Shown: positions 38,790 to 53,510, counted from the first letter of the stretch. The stretch: DNA of 64,000 nucleotides from Xiphophorus maculatus (GCF_002775205.1 NC_036443.1:16406373-16470372); one strand, 5' to 3'. The notes: generated by a model from the sequence alone, not told the origin. A program made the numbers and translations.

Positions 38790-39275
38790 CTTGGGTGTAT
38801 CTAGCAGCTTGACACATTTAGAGACTGAAATTATGTCCAATGTGCTTTGCAATAATGGTTCAACCTCAGCCAGGTGGGATGGAGAGATTCTGTGAATGTT
38901 CATTTTTAAATCTTCAGAGAGAAGGAGGCAGACAAGTTTCAGAAGGATTTTGGTCTGGACTAAAACATGAACATACTTGGTTCTAGATTATATAATTTTG
39001 TCCCTGACATAGAGTTTTTAACACGTTTTCATTCCATGTATTGCCACCTTCTGTGCTGAACAAAAACATCTCTAAAGCATGATGCTGCCACCACCGTGTG
39101 TCGCTACGGGGATGTTGTGCAGAGCGTAATGTGCAGTCTTAGTTTTCCTTGGTCTATATGATGCTGTTTGTACATTAATATTATCTCCAAAACCTCTGAG
39201 GCCTTAAAAGAGCAAATACTTGAACTGAGATAAAATTACAGACAGATGGACTTTACTAAAGGGAGCTAATTTTTA
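38790..39275. mobile_element. Tc1-like DNA transposon relic, central and distal part
   Basis: Recognisable phrases of the same fish Tc1 family as 18180 and 26115 occur in order: agagactgaaatt, aggtgggatggagag, ggattttggtctggacta, agcatgatgctgccaccacc, tgatgctgtttgt, aacctctgaggcc and gatggactttacta. The transposase lies antisense to the plus strand and is broken throughout; no open frame remains. Confidence 0.8.
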
Positions 39276-39888
39276 GATGTATTGGTAAAAGAAATCAACG
39301 ATCATGTCTGCAATTATGTGCTATATTGTTTTGGTTTATCAGATCATAATCCAATAAAACAAATAAAATTTTGTGGTTTTACGGTGATAAAATGTAAAAA
39401 AAAAAACCCCCAAAAAACAGAAGTTATTTCTGTAAGACATGCTTATATCATTACCTCATTTAACCAGCCATATAAAAAGAGACAAATGTAATCAAATGTG
39501 TATTCTTGTGGCTTCAGCTTCTAGCAACAAAGTAGACAGGCCACAACAATTGTGAGAACATAAAGATGGCTGAGATGCCAAGATACGGAGAGCAAGAATC
39601 ACAACAAGGGTGGCAAACAAAGCAAACCAACATTATGAGCAAATATAATTGATTTTAAAAGAAGTTCAGTCACTCATTGGCGCATGTTATAAAACAAATG
39701 CATATTTAAACACCCCTTTCACTTGCATCCATACCCCTTGTATAGTTCTTCCAAGGTTAAAATGTGAGAAAAAAAAGCTTGGAATGTAGAACCAAGAATC
39801 AAGAAAACAGTGCCAACTTGTCCATTGGATCAGCATCATGGCCTAAATATGAACCATATGTGTGAGGCAGAATGCTGAGAGTGCTCAG

Positions 39889-40007
<119 letters not shown>

Positions 40008-43000
40008 TGCACGCCCTCACACACAGACACAAATTTCTCCTCTTACAACCATCCTTGCCCTCTGCCCAATTTTTGCTGGTCCATTTATAGCACCTTTGAA
40101 CTCGCTATCATCAGATTTGGGATTATTTTTCATCCCTCAACGACATCTGAGAAATTACAAAATGCTCCTATAAGTCAGAAATTATGTTCTAAAATAAACA
40201 CACTCCACTGCTTTCTGACAATTTTTAGTTTTTTTTCTTTAACTAATCCTGGGTGGAGAAAGCCACAGTTGATTCAGGTGACCCCATTAATACTAATGAA
40301 CAAGCAAACAAATCAGGAAAATCCCTGTCGGAATTGAAACTATTAGACTTAAGGAAAGCTGTTGCGAAGTGCTATGTCTTCAAACGCTTTTGAAAACAGC
40401 CTCAGTGTTTATGCCAAAGCTAGTGTTAAAGCTAAGCTTCTTAGAGACTTAATGTTTCTGCTTATAGCCCAACCAGACAGGCTGCTGCTGCTGACAGAAC
40501 AAATCTAATTTTCACCATTTTCACAGAAACCCCCCCCAAAAAACAAACAAAACAACAACAACAACAAAAAAGGAAAAAAAAAGGCGATATGCAGAGGGCA
40601 GCACTGGGTGGAGGTTTGTGAAAGTCAGCAAGGTGAGACAGAGGAGCTCAGGCTTCAGAGGATTTTTGCACGCTGCAGCTTGGCATGCTGTTTTCTGCTA
40701 AATCAAAAGGAATTAGGGAAGTACAAACACATCTGAGTTATGCTCTCCCTCCTGGGGCCGTAGCTGGAACTCCCGTGTCTCTTCCCTCGCCAGCGAACCT
40801 GACTCCAGCTTTCTTTCCATAAACAATAACAAAGTCAAGTGCCTCCTTGTCAGACGGATGAAAAGTTTACCTTGATGTGCTGGGTTCAATCTGACAGATG
40901 TCTTCACAGAGGAAAAGTACTGATTTGGGTTGCGCTGTTTAAACTGCGGACTGGAGAGAAACAGGGATAAAGATGAAATTTACAGTGATGAAGGATTTTA
41001 ATGTTTATACTTTCGAGTTACTCAGGATTAGATCTGACAGTAGGGTTGCGGCTAGGAATAAAAGACTGGACCTAAGGCATTCGGTTTAGATGGAAGAGTT
41101 GGACTAATAGCTTAGTAATGTGTCCTTTCTGTGGGGATTATACTGTGTGATGCCATGATGCCACCAGTCCAGAGATGAGCTCAGTGAGTATTCATATCCC
41201 ACCAAGCGTCTGGTAGGAACGGCAGCCCCCAGTCAGGTCTGGCCGAGTTCCCACAATGATGTGACAAACGGGTTGAGGGGAGAAGGGAAGCGGTACGTTG
41301 ACCTCATCCAAATTCTCCCCGTTTATTTTTACTCTGACCACTTGTGTAAGAAAAATGCCTCAAAAACACAAATTAGTTTGCTCATTATTTAATTGAACAA
41401 GCCATTTTTGCCAATTCTTTAAGTTTCTGTCCTCAGATGTTTCATGAGGAAATTTTCTTTCCTCATGATGCACCGGTCCCTCCTGCAGCAAATCTCGCTC
41501 TTGACAAGACGCCGCCACTCGTGAACTTCTCAATTGGATGTTTTTCTCTGGTTTCCAACCTTCCTCCCTTTTCCCGATGTCATTGTAGTTACTTTGGGAG
41601 TAAAGGTTTCTTTATCTCTGTGTGACCATTCAACGCATCGTGGGACCCAAGTCCTTTCATTGTGGGTAATGACACCGCTACCATTTTCAACCTGCATTTT
41701 CACCAAGACTTTTGCTTTTCTTCTGTGTTCATCTCTGTTACACAGTAACTGCATGCTTCTTGAATTAATGTCTTTATAACTATACACCAAAAGTTGCTCC
41801 CCTTTTAGGCCTAATGCTGGGAATGACCCTATCTGAAGCTAAAGTCACAACAAGGGTGATTTTAGAATAATTTAGGCTTTTGCCAAAATTGTTTGAAGAC
41901 AAACTAATCATATTCTAGATTTTGCCTCTCATGTTGCTTCATGGCTGATATCTGCGGGGGTGGGGGGACGCCTTGAACATTTGCAAACCATTCTTGCAAA
42001 AGATCTTCCACGCAAACCTCCCATTTAGAAGAAAATAATAAAAAAAGATGAACATTTCATAGTGTTCTTGCAGTTTGCAAATAACTAAAAGAATTCTAAT
42101 TGAGATAAATGAGTCTTTTTAATGTTAGAAAAGTGATTATGGGTCTTCTTTATAAAATGATTGTGAACATCTGGTTTCGACTGTGCATGCCTGCATATTG
42201 ATATTTGCAATACAACACCTTATGCTTCTATTAATATGAGTAAATCCCCCATTAATGGAGCCTCACGACCTCAGTTATGAACAGAATATACATCGTGATT
42301 ATTTTATATATTTTAACACCGAATTAGACTTATGTTTAATTGTAATGGGACATTTATATTAGAAATAACCTCTGAGGGTAAAACAGCCAAGCCTGAAAGC
42401 ATATTCCCATAATTATCAAATGAAAATCATTTGGTATTGGTGTATATGTGAAGCTAACTTAAAGCCAGATTACAACACAGACCTTAAAAATATTTAGTCC
42501 TTGGCAGGCCCCAATGTGTGCGCCAGAAATCCAGAGCCTCAATAATTTATTGTCCTGTAAATTTAGATCTGCCGACAGAGGTAAAGTGCTTTGAACGAAT
42601 ACAGTGGTGCTGGAACTTCAGAAGCTTTTAAACTGATTGGCTGGCATATACAGTAAGTACGTGTCGTCTGAGCCTCTTGTCGATCATGTTTCACCCTGAA
42701 AAGTGCGATTTCAGAAATTTCTGCTCCGGGAACGTCCGTCTCTAAAAGAAAAATAATAATAACCTGTTCTCACATGTGCATATTCTAGATTATGTACACT
42801 CATGTTACATCACGGTTGGCCTGCACAGGGGGAATGAATGCCTTGCATACTTGCAAGCCTTTCTTACTTTATCCTTGGAATAGCCTGCCATCAATGGATT
42901 TGATAAAACTCGTGAACAGACTGTGGGTCCAAGGATGTCATCCTGACTACTCTATAACAGAAGGTTACGGCGTTGCTGGAAGATGCCGTCATGCTTTACC

Positions 43001-45587
43001 AGAAAAAAAAAAAACATGTCCATGAATGTGCACAGGCTCTCACACACATACACACAGCGAGACTTAGAATAGAGCAAGTGATACAGACATCAAAGGAGCA
43101 TTCAGGTCATAGTAGCTTTTTTGACACTCAAAACATCCCAGTCATCTTTAACTTAACAATAACTTATATGTTCTTGGTTTTATAATAGTGTGCAATTTAG
43201 AGAAAGCCAAATAAGTAAATATTGTAAGAAAAAAAAAAAAAAGAATGATTGTTGAAATTTACCTCAATTGATGCTGGTCATCTTTACAGCACAGACATTG
43301 TCGCTGCTTTTTTCTGACAAGAACTGAGTAAATGCTGAGTAGTTTCCTGTTTTAATAGGGCTTTGTCTGTGTGACGAACACAGCAGGTCACATGGCGTGT
43401 GACCTATGATTACCTCTTTGGAAACTTGTGAGTAAAAAAACACTTTTTTTTACTTTAATTATTTCAAAGTAAAAAAAAAAAAAGTATCTTGCAAGTTTTA
43501 AACGAGGTCCATGATAACACTGTGTTTTATCTTTAAATGTCCCAGTGACACAAATCAGGTTGTAATCACAGCTAAGGTTAAAAAGTTGTATAAAAGGAAC
43601 CATTCTGGTTTTAGATTTGCTCATAATAGGAAACCTCATGTCATATTATGAGGAAATTGTGACTAAATGGTGAAAATTAATCACTGCCATTCATTGCGAC
43701 AGCTACTAAATCAGCAAAATTGTTTTATGCAGCCATCCACAAAATCGCGACTCTAACAGAACGTCAGTTTTTCTTAACGCATTTGCATGCCGACAAATAA
43801 ATAATGTTGTCTCAGATAAAACCTGAAAGTGATAATGTAAATATCCCAGAAACCCTAAGTAAATACGATTTTAAACTGAGGTTTTGTGGAGCAGTTATGA
43901 CGTGGCAATATGTTACCTGTCAACTCTCTTTGCATCTTCATCTTGGTAAAGCAGAAAAAAACCATTTTAAAACAACACCAATGCCAGAAATTAAATGTAA
44001 ATGCTATGTTTTAAACCTCTAAACTACCATCTTCTTTGCATTACGCTATCATTGACATAGGAGTCTGTGGTTATTTACAGAGAAGCCTGTGGTAGATCAC
44101 TGCTTGAGGCCCCAGTCACACTGGATTAAGAGTATAGAAAACGTCTTCAGGGAGGTTGTGGTGGTTTTGTTATCCTGGTGGAAGCGTATGTCTGGATCTT
44201 GGCTGCAGTGTGAGGCAGCCTGCTGGCATCAGTTGCAGTTTATCCATGATGTTTGATTCGGACTGGTCATCAGAGAGCTTGATGTGCATCACAGTGGATA
44301 TGTAATGAGCCTGAATTGCCTCTAATTTGGCCGTTTTCTTGCTTCGTTGTAAGATATCAAAGGTGCATGTAAAGGCTGTCAGGTTTCAAAATCTCTCTTA
44401 AGTTTCTTCTTTTACAATAGTTCAGGGACAACTGTAATTTTCAGCATTTAGTGAGAATTGATCAAAATATTAGTTCTTTTCTTCTATTGTGCTGTTTTAA
44501 AAGTATAGGTTATGCCATTTTCGATAATTCTTCACACTTTCTATGGTTTGATTCCATTGTGTTAGTTTGAATATATGTCTGTGTTTTTAGATAGATTGTA
44601 TATGCTGTTGTTTATTGATTACTTATTGTATTTTATTTTTGTTGTGTAGAAACTATATACACAAACTTTATCGTAAATGCAACATAATAGAGGCATGAGT
44701 GTAACTTACCCATCTATTATCATTTGATCTAGCTGAAAAAAGGGGAAATGGAGAATATAAATCAGTTGTCCACTGTTTTTTACTATTATTATTTTTTATT
44801 CCAAAGGTCAAACAATAAACAGACATGAGAACGGCAAATTAAACAAAATAAAAATTTATCAATCACAATTTACCAATGAGGGATGGGTGCATTGTTTCAT
44901 TTCATGACATTATGATAAAACGGTGTGTGCATACCATTCCATCCTGTGTAGGCTTTAGATCTGTGTGAACAATGATGGAGGTGACGCTAATCTTGTGGTT
45001 TATCATCCCGCGTGAAATTGTCACTCAAATCTACCCTGAAGGGTGTGCAATATCTTAAACTGAATTCCTAAGTATGGACCGTTGTGGGCCTTTGGCAGAA
45101 AAAAAAAACAAAAAACGATGAAGGCTCTAACCGTGAGAGAGATCTCTCTATGTCCTGAGCGATGAGAGCTGGGTTTAAATGGCTGCAGGTGCGCTGGAGT
45201 TAGGCGGGCAGTATCTTTGAAGTAGAAGCCAAGTGGGACCCCAGCCCATCTCTGACCAACCGCCAGAGTAGACACATTCGTTTTCAATTAACACTCCTTC
45301 TTTCTCAGATGCTGCCCCTTTGCTTTTTCTCAACTGATCTATAAAGGTTGTATGTTTTGTTAAAAGGGTAGCATTATGAATTTTCCAGGCACGTACTGCC
45401 GTTTTATGGTACAAGCAAGTCAAACAACTATTTTACCTTAGATTTTTATTAAAAAAAAATGCTGTATATAGCAAACATGACTTAAAGATATTTTATTTTG
45501 CAATTTGATGCCTTGGAATTGGCTTCTGTCTCTTTAAGAAGGTCCTGCTCTTTCCTCTCAGTATGTCAACACAGCATTACAATGGAT

Positions 45588-45660
45588 AATGCCTATCCAT
45601 TATGCACAATGGATAGGCATTGTGCATAATGGACAGGCACAATGCCTATTCATTATGCCC
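45588..45660. repeat. Perfect palindromic repeat with flanking copies
   Basis: aatgcctatccatt (45588-45601) and its exact complement (45608-45621) flank a 6-nt loop. The same words recur directly after: gtgcataatgg near 45622 and aatgcctattcattatgc at 45640-45657. The result is a nested set of hairpins from one 14-18 bp unit. No transposon family recognised. Confidence 0.8.
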
Positions 45661-46232
45661 TTTGCAAATGTTCTCAGCAGTGTTGGACTGAGAAGCAGTT
45701 CGCATGATAAACTCAACAAACTCAGAATTACACCTAATTGTTAAGTGCTGCTGCCGCTAGTCTGGAGGAGCTGTAGAACGTGGTTGCCACAGTAGATTTG
45801 AAGATTCCTCAAACATGCATGAAAGAATGAAAGCAATCAATCAATTTTACATGGCACCCCCTTTACGCAATTAGCTTTTTATATATATATATCACAATCA
45901 ACACCATGGTAACAGTAATGGTTATATTTTCTAGATACTGTGATAGAGCAGGTACTGGTACCTACTTTAAGAGAAATTTAGCTTCAACGGGGAAAAAAAG
46001 TATATATAATATATAAAAGTATATATTTTTGTCAGAAATAGTTTTATTTTTAGTTTTACTAGATTTCCATGAGCGTTTCATTTGTCTTAATATATTTGCT
46101 ACACTTTTCCGATTTCAGTCATTTTATTAAAAACTGCCCAGCCACACATGTGCCTTTAAAGTGCTGCTATATAAAATCTGCTCTGAGGAATATAATTTGT
46201 TGTTGAGCCACAATGACTAATACTCTTTACTA

Positions 46233-46810
46233 AATAGATGCCATCATGAGGAAAAAACAGCATTTGGAAAGATTGACGCAAGATTTCAAGATATCAGCCA
46301 GGAAGTTAAAGCTTGGGCACTAATGGGTCAATTAGATAATGAGGATATGATTACAACCAAATCAGTTACAAAATGGCTTAAGAACTCTGACTGGTCATAA
46401 AAAAGCTGGGAAGAGTTCTAACGTTTGTGTCAGAAAGGCAACCTGCAAGCCTGAATCAGTAACACCAGTTGAGCAGTTAAAGTGGGCAAAAAAAAAAAAC
46501 TCCAGGAAGCTGCTGTGAAAGCTAAAACATTTGACCCAAATCATAAGATTTAAATGCTATCAAACCGATTACTAGTAAATTGTGTATCAACAATTCACTA
46601 GTAGCTTTGTTGCAATTGTGGTATTTAGCAAATGGCAATAATTTCATCAATCTTAACTGACATGAAAGAGGAAACAAATTGTCTAATTGTGGTTGTGTGT
46701 TTTATTCATTCTGTGTTAATGTATGATTTTCAGCTTTAGGTCAGACAACAATATTCTGGTAAAACATTATTTACTTTCTAACATATTGCACCTCAATGTA
46801 TATAACTTAA
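46233..46810 (+). mobile_element. Tc1-like (Sleeping Beauty-type) transposon relic
   Basis: Sense-strand phrases match the C-terminal transposase region of salmonid/cyprinid-type Tc1 elements: aaatagatgccatcatgagg (46232 on), caggaagttaaagcttggg, aaatggcttaag, acctgcaagcctgaatcagt with acaccag, then catttgaccca and the post-coding ttaactgacatgaaaga. Only the last part of the transposase and the 3' flank are left, and they are broken by indels and stops. This is a different Tc1 family from the three other relics in the window. Confidence 0.8.
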
Positions 46811-48002
46811 TAAAATGTTTTCTTACATTCTAATTCTGAATATGAGTGCTACACCTCTCATTTAGGTTCTTTGAACCCGTCCATAGTTAATTGGTTTTGT
46901 CAGTTTGGCTGCTCCAATAATGAGAGGTTCTTCTATATTGGAATTTTTATTTATGTTATTATTTATGTGCTAAAATTATGCTAATTTTCACTCCATTAAA
47001 TGCAAGAGGTTTCCTGTGTTTACTGCTACCAAAAACAGCAAGCAAAGACTTGCCAGCTTTAGAACAGATAAGGAGTTATACTAATGCTGTTGTGGCTCGC
47101 TGGTTTTTTCTCAATAATGCATACACAACGAAGTGCATCTCCACAGCTCATTAGAGAAATGAAAAAAAAAACAAAAAAAAACGTATATAAGCTAGTTTTG
47201 ATGGTGAGCTCCCTGTAGGCAGCCACATCTGGCTCCTTTTAGCGACAAGCGTATAAAAATCAATTTTAGTTTGGTTTCAGGCATTCTGTACCACAGACAC
47301 CCCACACATATATACACACGCTGGGAGGTAGGACTCCAGCATGGTGGTCACCCCCACTTCTTTCAGCTTCTGTAATACCAGCAGTCATCAAGGGGCTTTG
47401 ATAAAGCCCACATTCCTGCCACAAGCAGCAGGCCTATTTACAGGATGGCATCTGTACACAACAATAGCCCTTTAAGACAATCTTAAAAGAGAATACTTCT
47501 AGAGTGGTTGTGTAGAATAGTTACTAGTAAGCATCATCTTAACTGTGAGCAGCGGTCAGAGTGATCTCACTTTGGAGAATTAAAGAGGTATCACAAGAGA
47601 ATCAATCTAACTACTACCATATGACTAATGTTTTAGATCATGTCTTGCTAACATAATTTTCCATAGTTTTACTTCAATTCAAAAGGACCAGTTAAGAACT
47701 GTTGACATATTGTTACCATACTAGTCCTAAAACGTTTGCTGAACCAGTTTGTTTAATTGCACAGCCCAGTTTTTTTTTTATACTTCTACTAAAATTAGTT
47801 TTAGTCACATGATCTAAAGCTGAAACCAGTGTTTTTGCTTAAATCCTTTTTTTAATGTGGTTATTCATAATACTAATGAAATGTGACCACAATCAGACTT
47901 GTGAGTTATGACTCCGAAATGATCCACATGCACACTTTGTATACAGCAATCCTCTGTATATGAAAGTAAAAATGGATGCAGCCATATTCGAATGAATTTT
48001 AA

Positions 48003-48196
48003 AGAGGCAGGAGATCTTTAGGAAGACCCAGGACATTTTGGTGGGACTATGTTTCTAGGCTGGCTTCAGAACATCTTGGGATTCCCCCAGAGGAGCTGAC
48101 CCAAGTGACTGGAGAAAGGGAAGTCTGGACCTCCATTTATGCTGTTACCCCAGTGACCCAACCTGGATAAGCGGAAGGAAATGGATGGATGGGATA
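48003..48196 (+). mobile_element. 3' end of a Rex3/RTE-like LINE
   Basis: The plus strand encodes the familiar end of a fish RTE-clade reverse transcriptase ORF: about FWWDYVSRLA, then EHLGIPPEELTQVTGEREVW, closing near a stop. After gataagcggaag comes a short (gatg)n tail (atggatggatggg), the hallmark of Rex3 3' ends. The copy is truncated at its 5' end, as most LINE copies are. Confidence 0.8.
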
Positions 48197-51100
48197 GCAG
48201 AAAGTATTGTCACAAATGACTGATACTCTCATGATTTCCCAAGATATAATACACTGTGAGACTAAGATGAAGCACATCTCCGTTAAGGTTCTGCAACTAT
48301 AAATTGTTTGGATCACTCAACTTGATTCTTTCTCTTCAGTGCGCTTATATTATTTTCATACTTTTTCTAAAACAAAACCTAGGAAATTTGTATATTCCAA
48401 TCAAAATATTGCACTGCAAATAAAAAAAATGGTTAAAACCATATAATAACCATGACTGCAGCGGTATTATTGTACCGCCAATTCATGGAGATCACATACT
48501 GAAGGTAGAATAAGAGTTAGAAAATAAAATCAACCGATGTGAAATTCTCGTCAGATGTCTGTAAAAACCTGTCCACATATGCAAATAAATCAAACCACAT
48601 ATGTCTATTAAGTCATTTACATTTATAATGGAATTACTCAGGGGAAAAGCACTGCGCATTTGGAGAAAGGGAGGTTCAAAAAATACACAAACGCATTTAT
48701 TTATTCCTTCATTCATAAGCTGTACTTTAGATTTAGATGTAGATTTTCCTTTCAGTTAAAATCTAATCTGGTTCAAAAACATCTAAATATTTGTTTTAAT
48801 TTGTAACCACATTAAGAAAAAGGGAGCAGATGCAGCATAATTTAAATGGTGTTGCATTAAAGCTCTTTTAAATCCTAAAGACTACTTAATCGGTGATCCG
48901 TTCTGCAAGCGATTTAAAACAGATGCTCATTTCACTATGCATGTGTGTGTGTGTGTTTGTGCCTCTTAGCACTCTGATAGCACAAAGAAACACATGTCCA
49001 CATTAAGTGGCTTCACTGATCAAGCTGATAGACACATAGATGAAAGAACCATGAAGGAACTCGTTCCCCTCAGGACTGTGCTAGCAGCTGGCAGCAACAA
49101 TCCACTCCAAGTTGGCTCATGTTATCATTAAATATGTTTGTCAGTTTAACACTGCTGCCTACAAGGTGTAATAAATTACAAAGAAGTGATGATCAGACTT
49201 TATTTTATTGGTTTGGATACCTTTTTTTTCTGAGCACATGATATCCATTGCATTTATTTTTAGTGTAACTCAAGAAATTTCCCAATTTTTTGGAGACGTC
49301 TTCAGAATGAGAACAATGAAGAATGAAGGGCGAAGAGCAAGAGTGACTGATTGCAGGACATTGGACCAAATGGGAACCAGAAACTGTGAGATGTCAGAGC
49401 TGCTATGGATTTATTTTCTACCTGCACCTCTGAAATCTACCACACATACACCCGCCCGAAGCAGAACAAAAGAGAGGTGGGTGTGGATGTGAAAAAGTAT
49501 GGGCATAGAGTCATAGGTCAACGACGAGAGAGAATTAGCAATAGGTGTCTGCAACGATAAGCAAAAGATGGAGCAACAGACAATATGACGACCAGTTTTC
49601 GGGAAAAAGCATTAAAATCAGCTGGCTCCTATTTAAATTTACCTTTTGTACTCTGAGAGCATACATCTGCCCACCGCATGTTGGACTGAGATAGGTGGGC
49701 TGCCCTGTTCAGTTTTGTCCACTTTTTATACTGCCCTATTTCTTTATCCAGGATACAGGAGGCTCCGGAAAGGTATCCAACCTGACATTTATGCTTCACA
49801 ACCTTAAAACCTTCACATGACGAATTTTGTATCAGCAAAATGCTGCAAAGATGGCAGTCGGTGAGAAATAGCTATTATCAAAAGCTTTTGTGTGAGTTAG
49901 AATTACGTAAGTGACATCATTTTCAGGTGACATTTTAAGGTGTGGGTTTATGCCAGTTGTCTTTATTGAATCTGAAACCCCACAGCTGGACTCGCTCGCT
50001 GGCCGCAACAGGCTCTCTCATACAGTAACAATACAAACAGAATGTAGAAAGAAATCAACACTATCTTCCAATTTTTTCTTCTAGGTAGGACATGAACCTT
50101 TAGTTTACATCGAGTTTAACGCGAAGCGAGAGGCAGCGACTTGGACTACGGCTGTTCTGCTTAACCTTCAAGGTCACTACGTAAAACATTTAGGTATGCA
50201 ATCATTCAGTGTGTTTGTGCTCAACAAAACTCCAAGACATCCTGTTCAAAAGTCCTTTCAAAGCTTAACATGATAAACATTTACAGTCACACCTTCCAGG
50301 AGCTCTGATGCTAAGTGTTACTCTGACTCCAGACTGGTCTGAATTAGAGTCGCTCACCCCCTTCTGCGGACCTCATACCCTGATCTAAACCTTAGACCTG
50401 AACAAATTGGAACTGACCATGTTGAGTTAAGCTGCTTTTTAAAGTAGAGATGCGAAAGTCCCACCTGTACAGTGTTAACAGTCTGAACCTCACACAGACA
50501 AATCATCACCTTAACAAAGCAGTAAAATCTTCATGGGTGTTTTGACTGAGCGTACACTGTTAAGCCAAAACTGGAACTGTTACCACTATTACTGACAACC
50601 CCCTCCCAAAAAAAAAAAAAAAAAAAATCAACAAATGATTGAAAAAAAAAGAAAACTAGTAGGATAAGAACAGATGGCACTGGTGTGGAGATATGGCAGT
50701 CAGTAACTGGTTTTATCTCAAAGTCTTGGAAAGCATTAAAGGGTCACACATAAGGCCATTGGGTATGAAGGTATAACTGTAGAGGCAAAAGTATATCCAG
50801 ATGTGTGCTAACATGCATACAGAGAGGCCTAATGGCGACTATCTCTAATCACACACCGAACTGCACCCACACACAGAAACACATATAGAAACATTGTCCC
50901 AAGTATCTCCGCAGGTTTCCTCATAGAAAAACAGTTTTTCAAGTTCATTAAATAAAATCCGAAGCTTCTACCATCCACAGTCTGCCCTGCAGCTCCAGAT
51001 AGCCATCTCCTCCCCTCAGTGGGTTCCTGTCCAAATACTCCAGCTGTAGAACTGCCCCCAAGAGACCAGAGAAACCGTTTAATAGACTTTAAGATCGCCG

Positions 51101-53039
51101 TTATGCTTCAAATGAAACTAATTTACCCAGTCTTAATGTCAGGTTTTCCCATATTGTTAGTAGACAACAAACAGATTAGCATGTTGGGCTTTTTAGGTTT
51201 CCTATCGAGGCAGTGAAGAAATATCAAAGAGCCATGCATCTCTTGGAATGGTAGCTATTTGGTAGATTAACCGACTGGAAATCATTTTTGTTTTGACACA
51301 TGTCAGGTTTTCAGATAATCGTTCAAATAAATGTTAATATCAGAAAGAAATGAATTCAGCCATCTCTTACATAAAGGACCACATGGAGCTGAGATGACCT
51401 GTTTTTTTTAGGGCTACACTTTACCTCTCAGCTGATCTGAGGACAAAGACTACTGAAGATAACCGAAGTAAATACAAAAATTCAGATGCCTAAGATTATT
51501 TCAAATTATATAGATATTTCAAGGCTATTTTATTTCGCTAACATTTCCACCTAAAAATCTTGTGACTTTTAACTGATTAGCCAGGTAGTGTAGATTGCGT
51601 TTCTTCCGTTATAAAATCACTGTACAGAACTAACTCAGAGGAGTAATATAAAAACATTACCTGGATCATATTAATCAGCTGCAAAACGTGTATCTGTTTG
51701 GAGCCAGAAAACACTAATATGTGCACATTTGAAACATTAGCAGTTCCTATTTTCGCAATAGAAACACTATAATTCGTTCACATTTTAATTACAGCTGTTG
51801 AAACATCAGATATTCAGATGACTCTGACTTGAGTCAAGCTGTGATTGTATCTTTTGAAAAGTAGTGCTGATGACATGACTGCACTTTTACAGTGCCATTG
51901 CTGAGATATGTGACTCTTAACTGCGTAATGGTGTGGAAACCTTAATAAAATAAACCTGGTAGAAGAAATCTAAATTGCTTTGATGATTCTAGAGTTCTCT
52001 AGATTGCAGAGCATCAGCACATTCTCTGGCTTCAGTTTATGCTGTAAAGTCTGAGGCTCTCTTCAGGTCGCACATAGACAACAAACAGCCCAGGGGCAGT
52101 AACTCTAGATGCAGTTAAAGTGTCCAACACAGTCCAGCGCACACATGCAGCCACTGTAGAATGTGCTGCTTACACTATGAGGAATCAACATTCTTGAAGC
52201 CAGATCTGTTTAGGAGCTGGTCTCGTTGTGGCCGGGGTGTGTGAGTGTGTGTAAGTGTCTGTCACCTAGTGTGACTTTCATTTGATACTAAGTGACAGAA
52301 AAATGCAGAATAGTAGACACGCTATGCTTTGCATGTCCACCTGTCAATTTCAACCGGCTACGACCATCTTCTCTGGAACGACGCATATTGAATCCCTCTG
52401 GCTGTACCGGGCCTCCCAGCAGCCTGAAGCTCTGCCTCCTGGTGTTGCAGCTCTTTGCTTGATGCAGCAATCGAAACACTGCTGTGGCCCCTGAGCGACT
52501 ATTGCATACTTCACAGATCCAGGTACATGCTCATCTAAACCAGCAGTTATATTTCATAATAGCACCAAAAGGGAAGTCATTGATGGCCAAATGAAAACTG
52601 CGGGGGGATCCCATTAATGGCATCCCTTGTAAAGATGTGTAAATAGCCATCAGTTTGTCTTCCATTACATTAGCAAAGTCTCTCACTTGGCAGTATACAG
52701 ATAAAACTTGTTTTGAAGGTTCTATCTATGTGGTCTTCTAGAGTTTCTATAGAAAACACTATATTTTATACCATTGCCATGCTGAGTAGATCTTTGTGTC
52801 TCTAAGTCAAGGTGATGCCTAAACCTCTGACTTATGTTAATTAAAGTTTGGATGGCCCTACATTTCTTGCATTTTAATGAAAAATGGCTGAGGTAATTGT
52901 TTTGGATCTAATGGAGCATGTCAGAGCCCTCATGTAGATGTTGACCCCCTGGCAACGTATGGTAAGCCCATAGTAACAAACCTTGGTTTTTAAACAAACA
53001 AGTCACTTTAAACTTGTAAAAGGGCCATGGTTAAGTCCA

Positions 53040-53510
53040 GTATCTACAATTCAAGGTAAAATCTATGTATTCAAGGAAACAGTAATCGATACCTTCATTT
53101 TATCGCAGCTGGATCACTGCAATTTATTCAGCCAGTCCTCACTGACAGGTTTGCAGCTGGTGCAGAGTGCTGCTGAACGCCTCTGAACAGGAACACACAA
53201 GAGAGAGCACATTACCTGACTGCCCTCACTGACTGCCCGGGTATTTTAGAGATCATTTAAAAATCTTTCTGTTTGTTTTTATGATCTAAACACCCTTACC
53301 CTGCCTTACTTCACTGAGCTTCTCCACTGCTGCACTCCTGCTCGGTCACATAAGTCTGCTGACCAGCTGGTACTGGTCATTCCCAGTTCTAAGAAAATGG
53401 GGCCCCTAAGTTATGGAATGCTCTATTTTGTATATTCGTCAGGCCCCTTTACTGTCCACTAAACCACTCTAGAAATGTATTCACTCCAAAATCTTCTCCT
53501 TACTTTGCAT
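53040..53510 (+). mobile_element. LINE reverse-transcriptase C-terminal fragment
   Basis: Broken frames spell the conserved C-terminal part of a fish non-LTR retrotransposon: ILSQLDHCNL, then LTGLQLVQSAAERL, a LTLPYFTELL block, TPARSHKSADQLVLVIPSS, and a block corresponding to 'PRLWNALP'. Stops and small indels interrupt it. The clade (L2- or Jockey-type) is not assigned. It is truncated at both ends. Confidence 0.7.

Noticed and set aside
38490-38903. 137-residue open frame on the minus strand
   Set aside because: It overlaps the edge of a decayed Tc1 relic and has no matching transposase domain.
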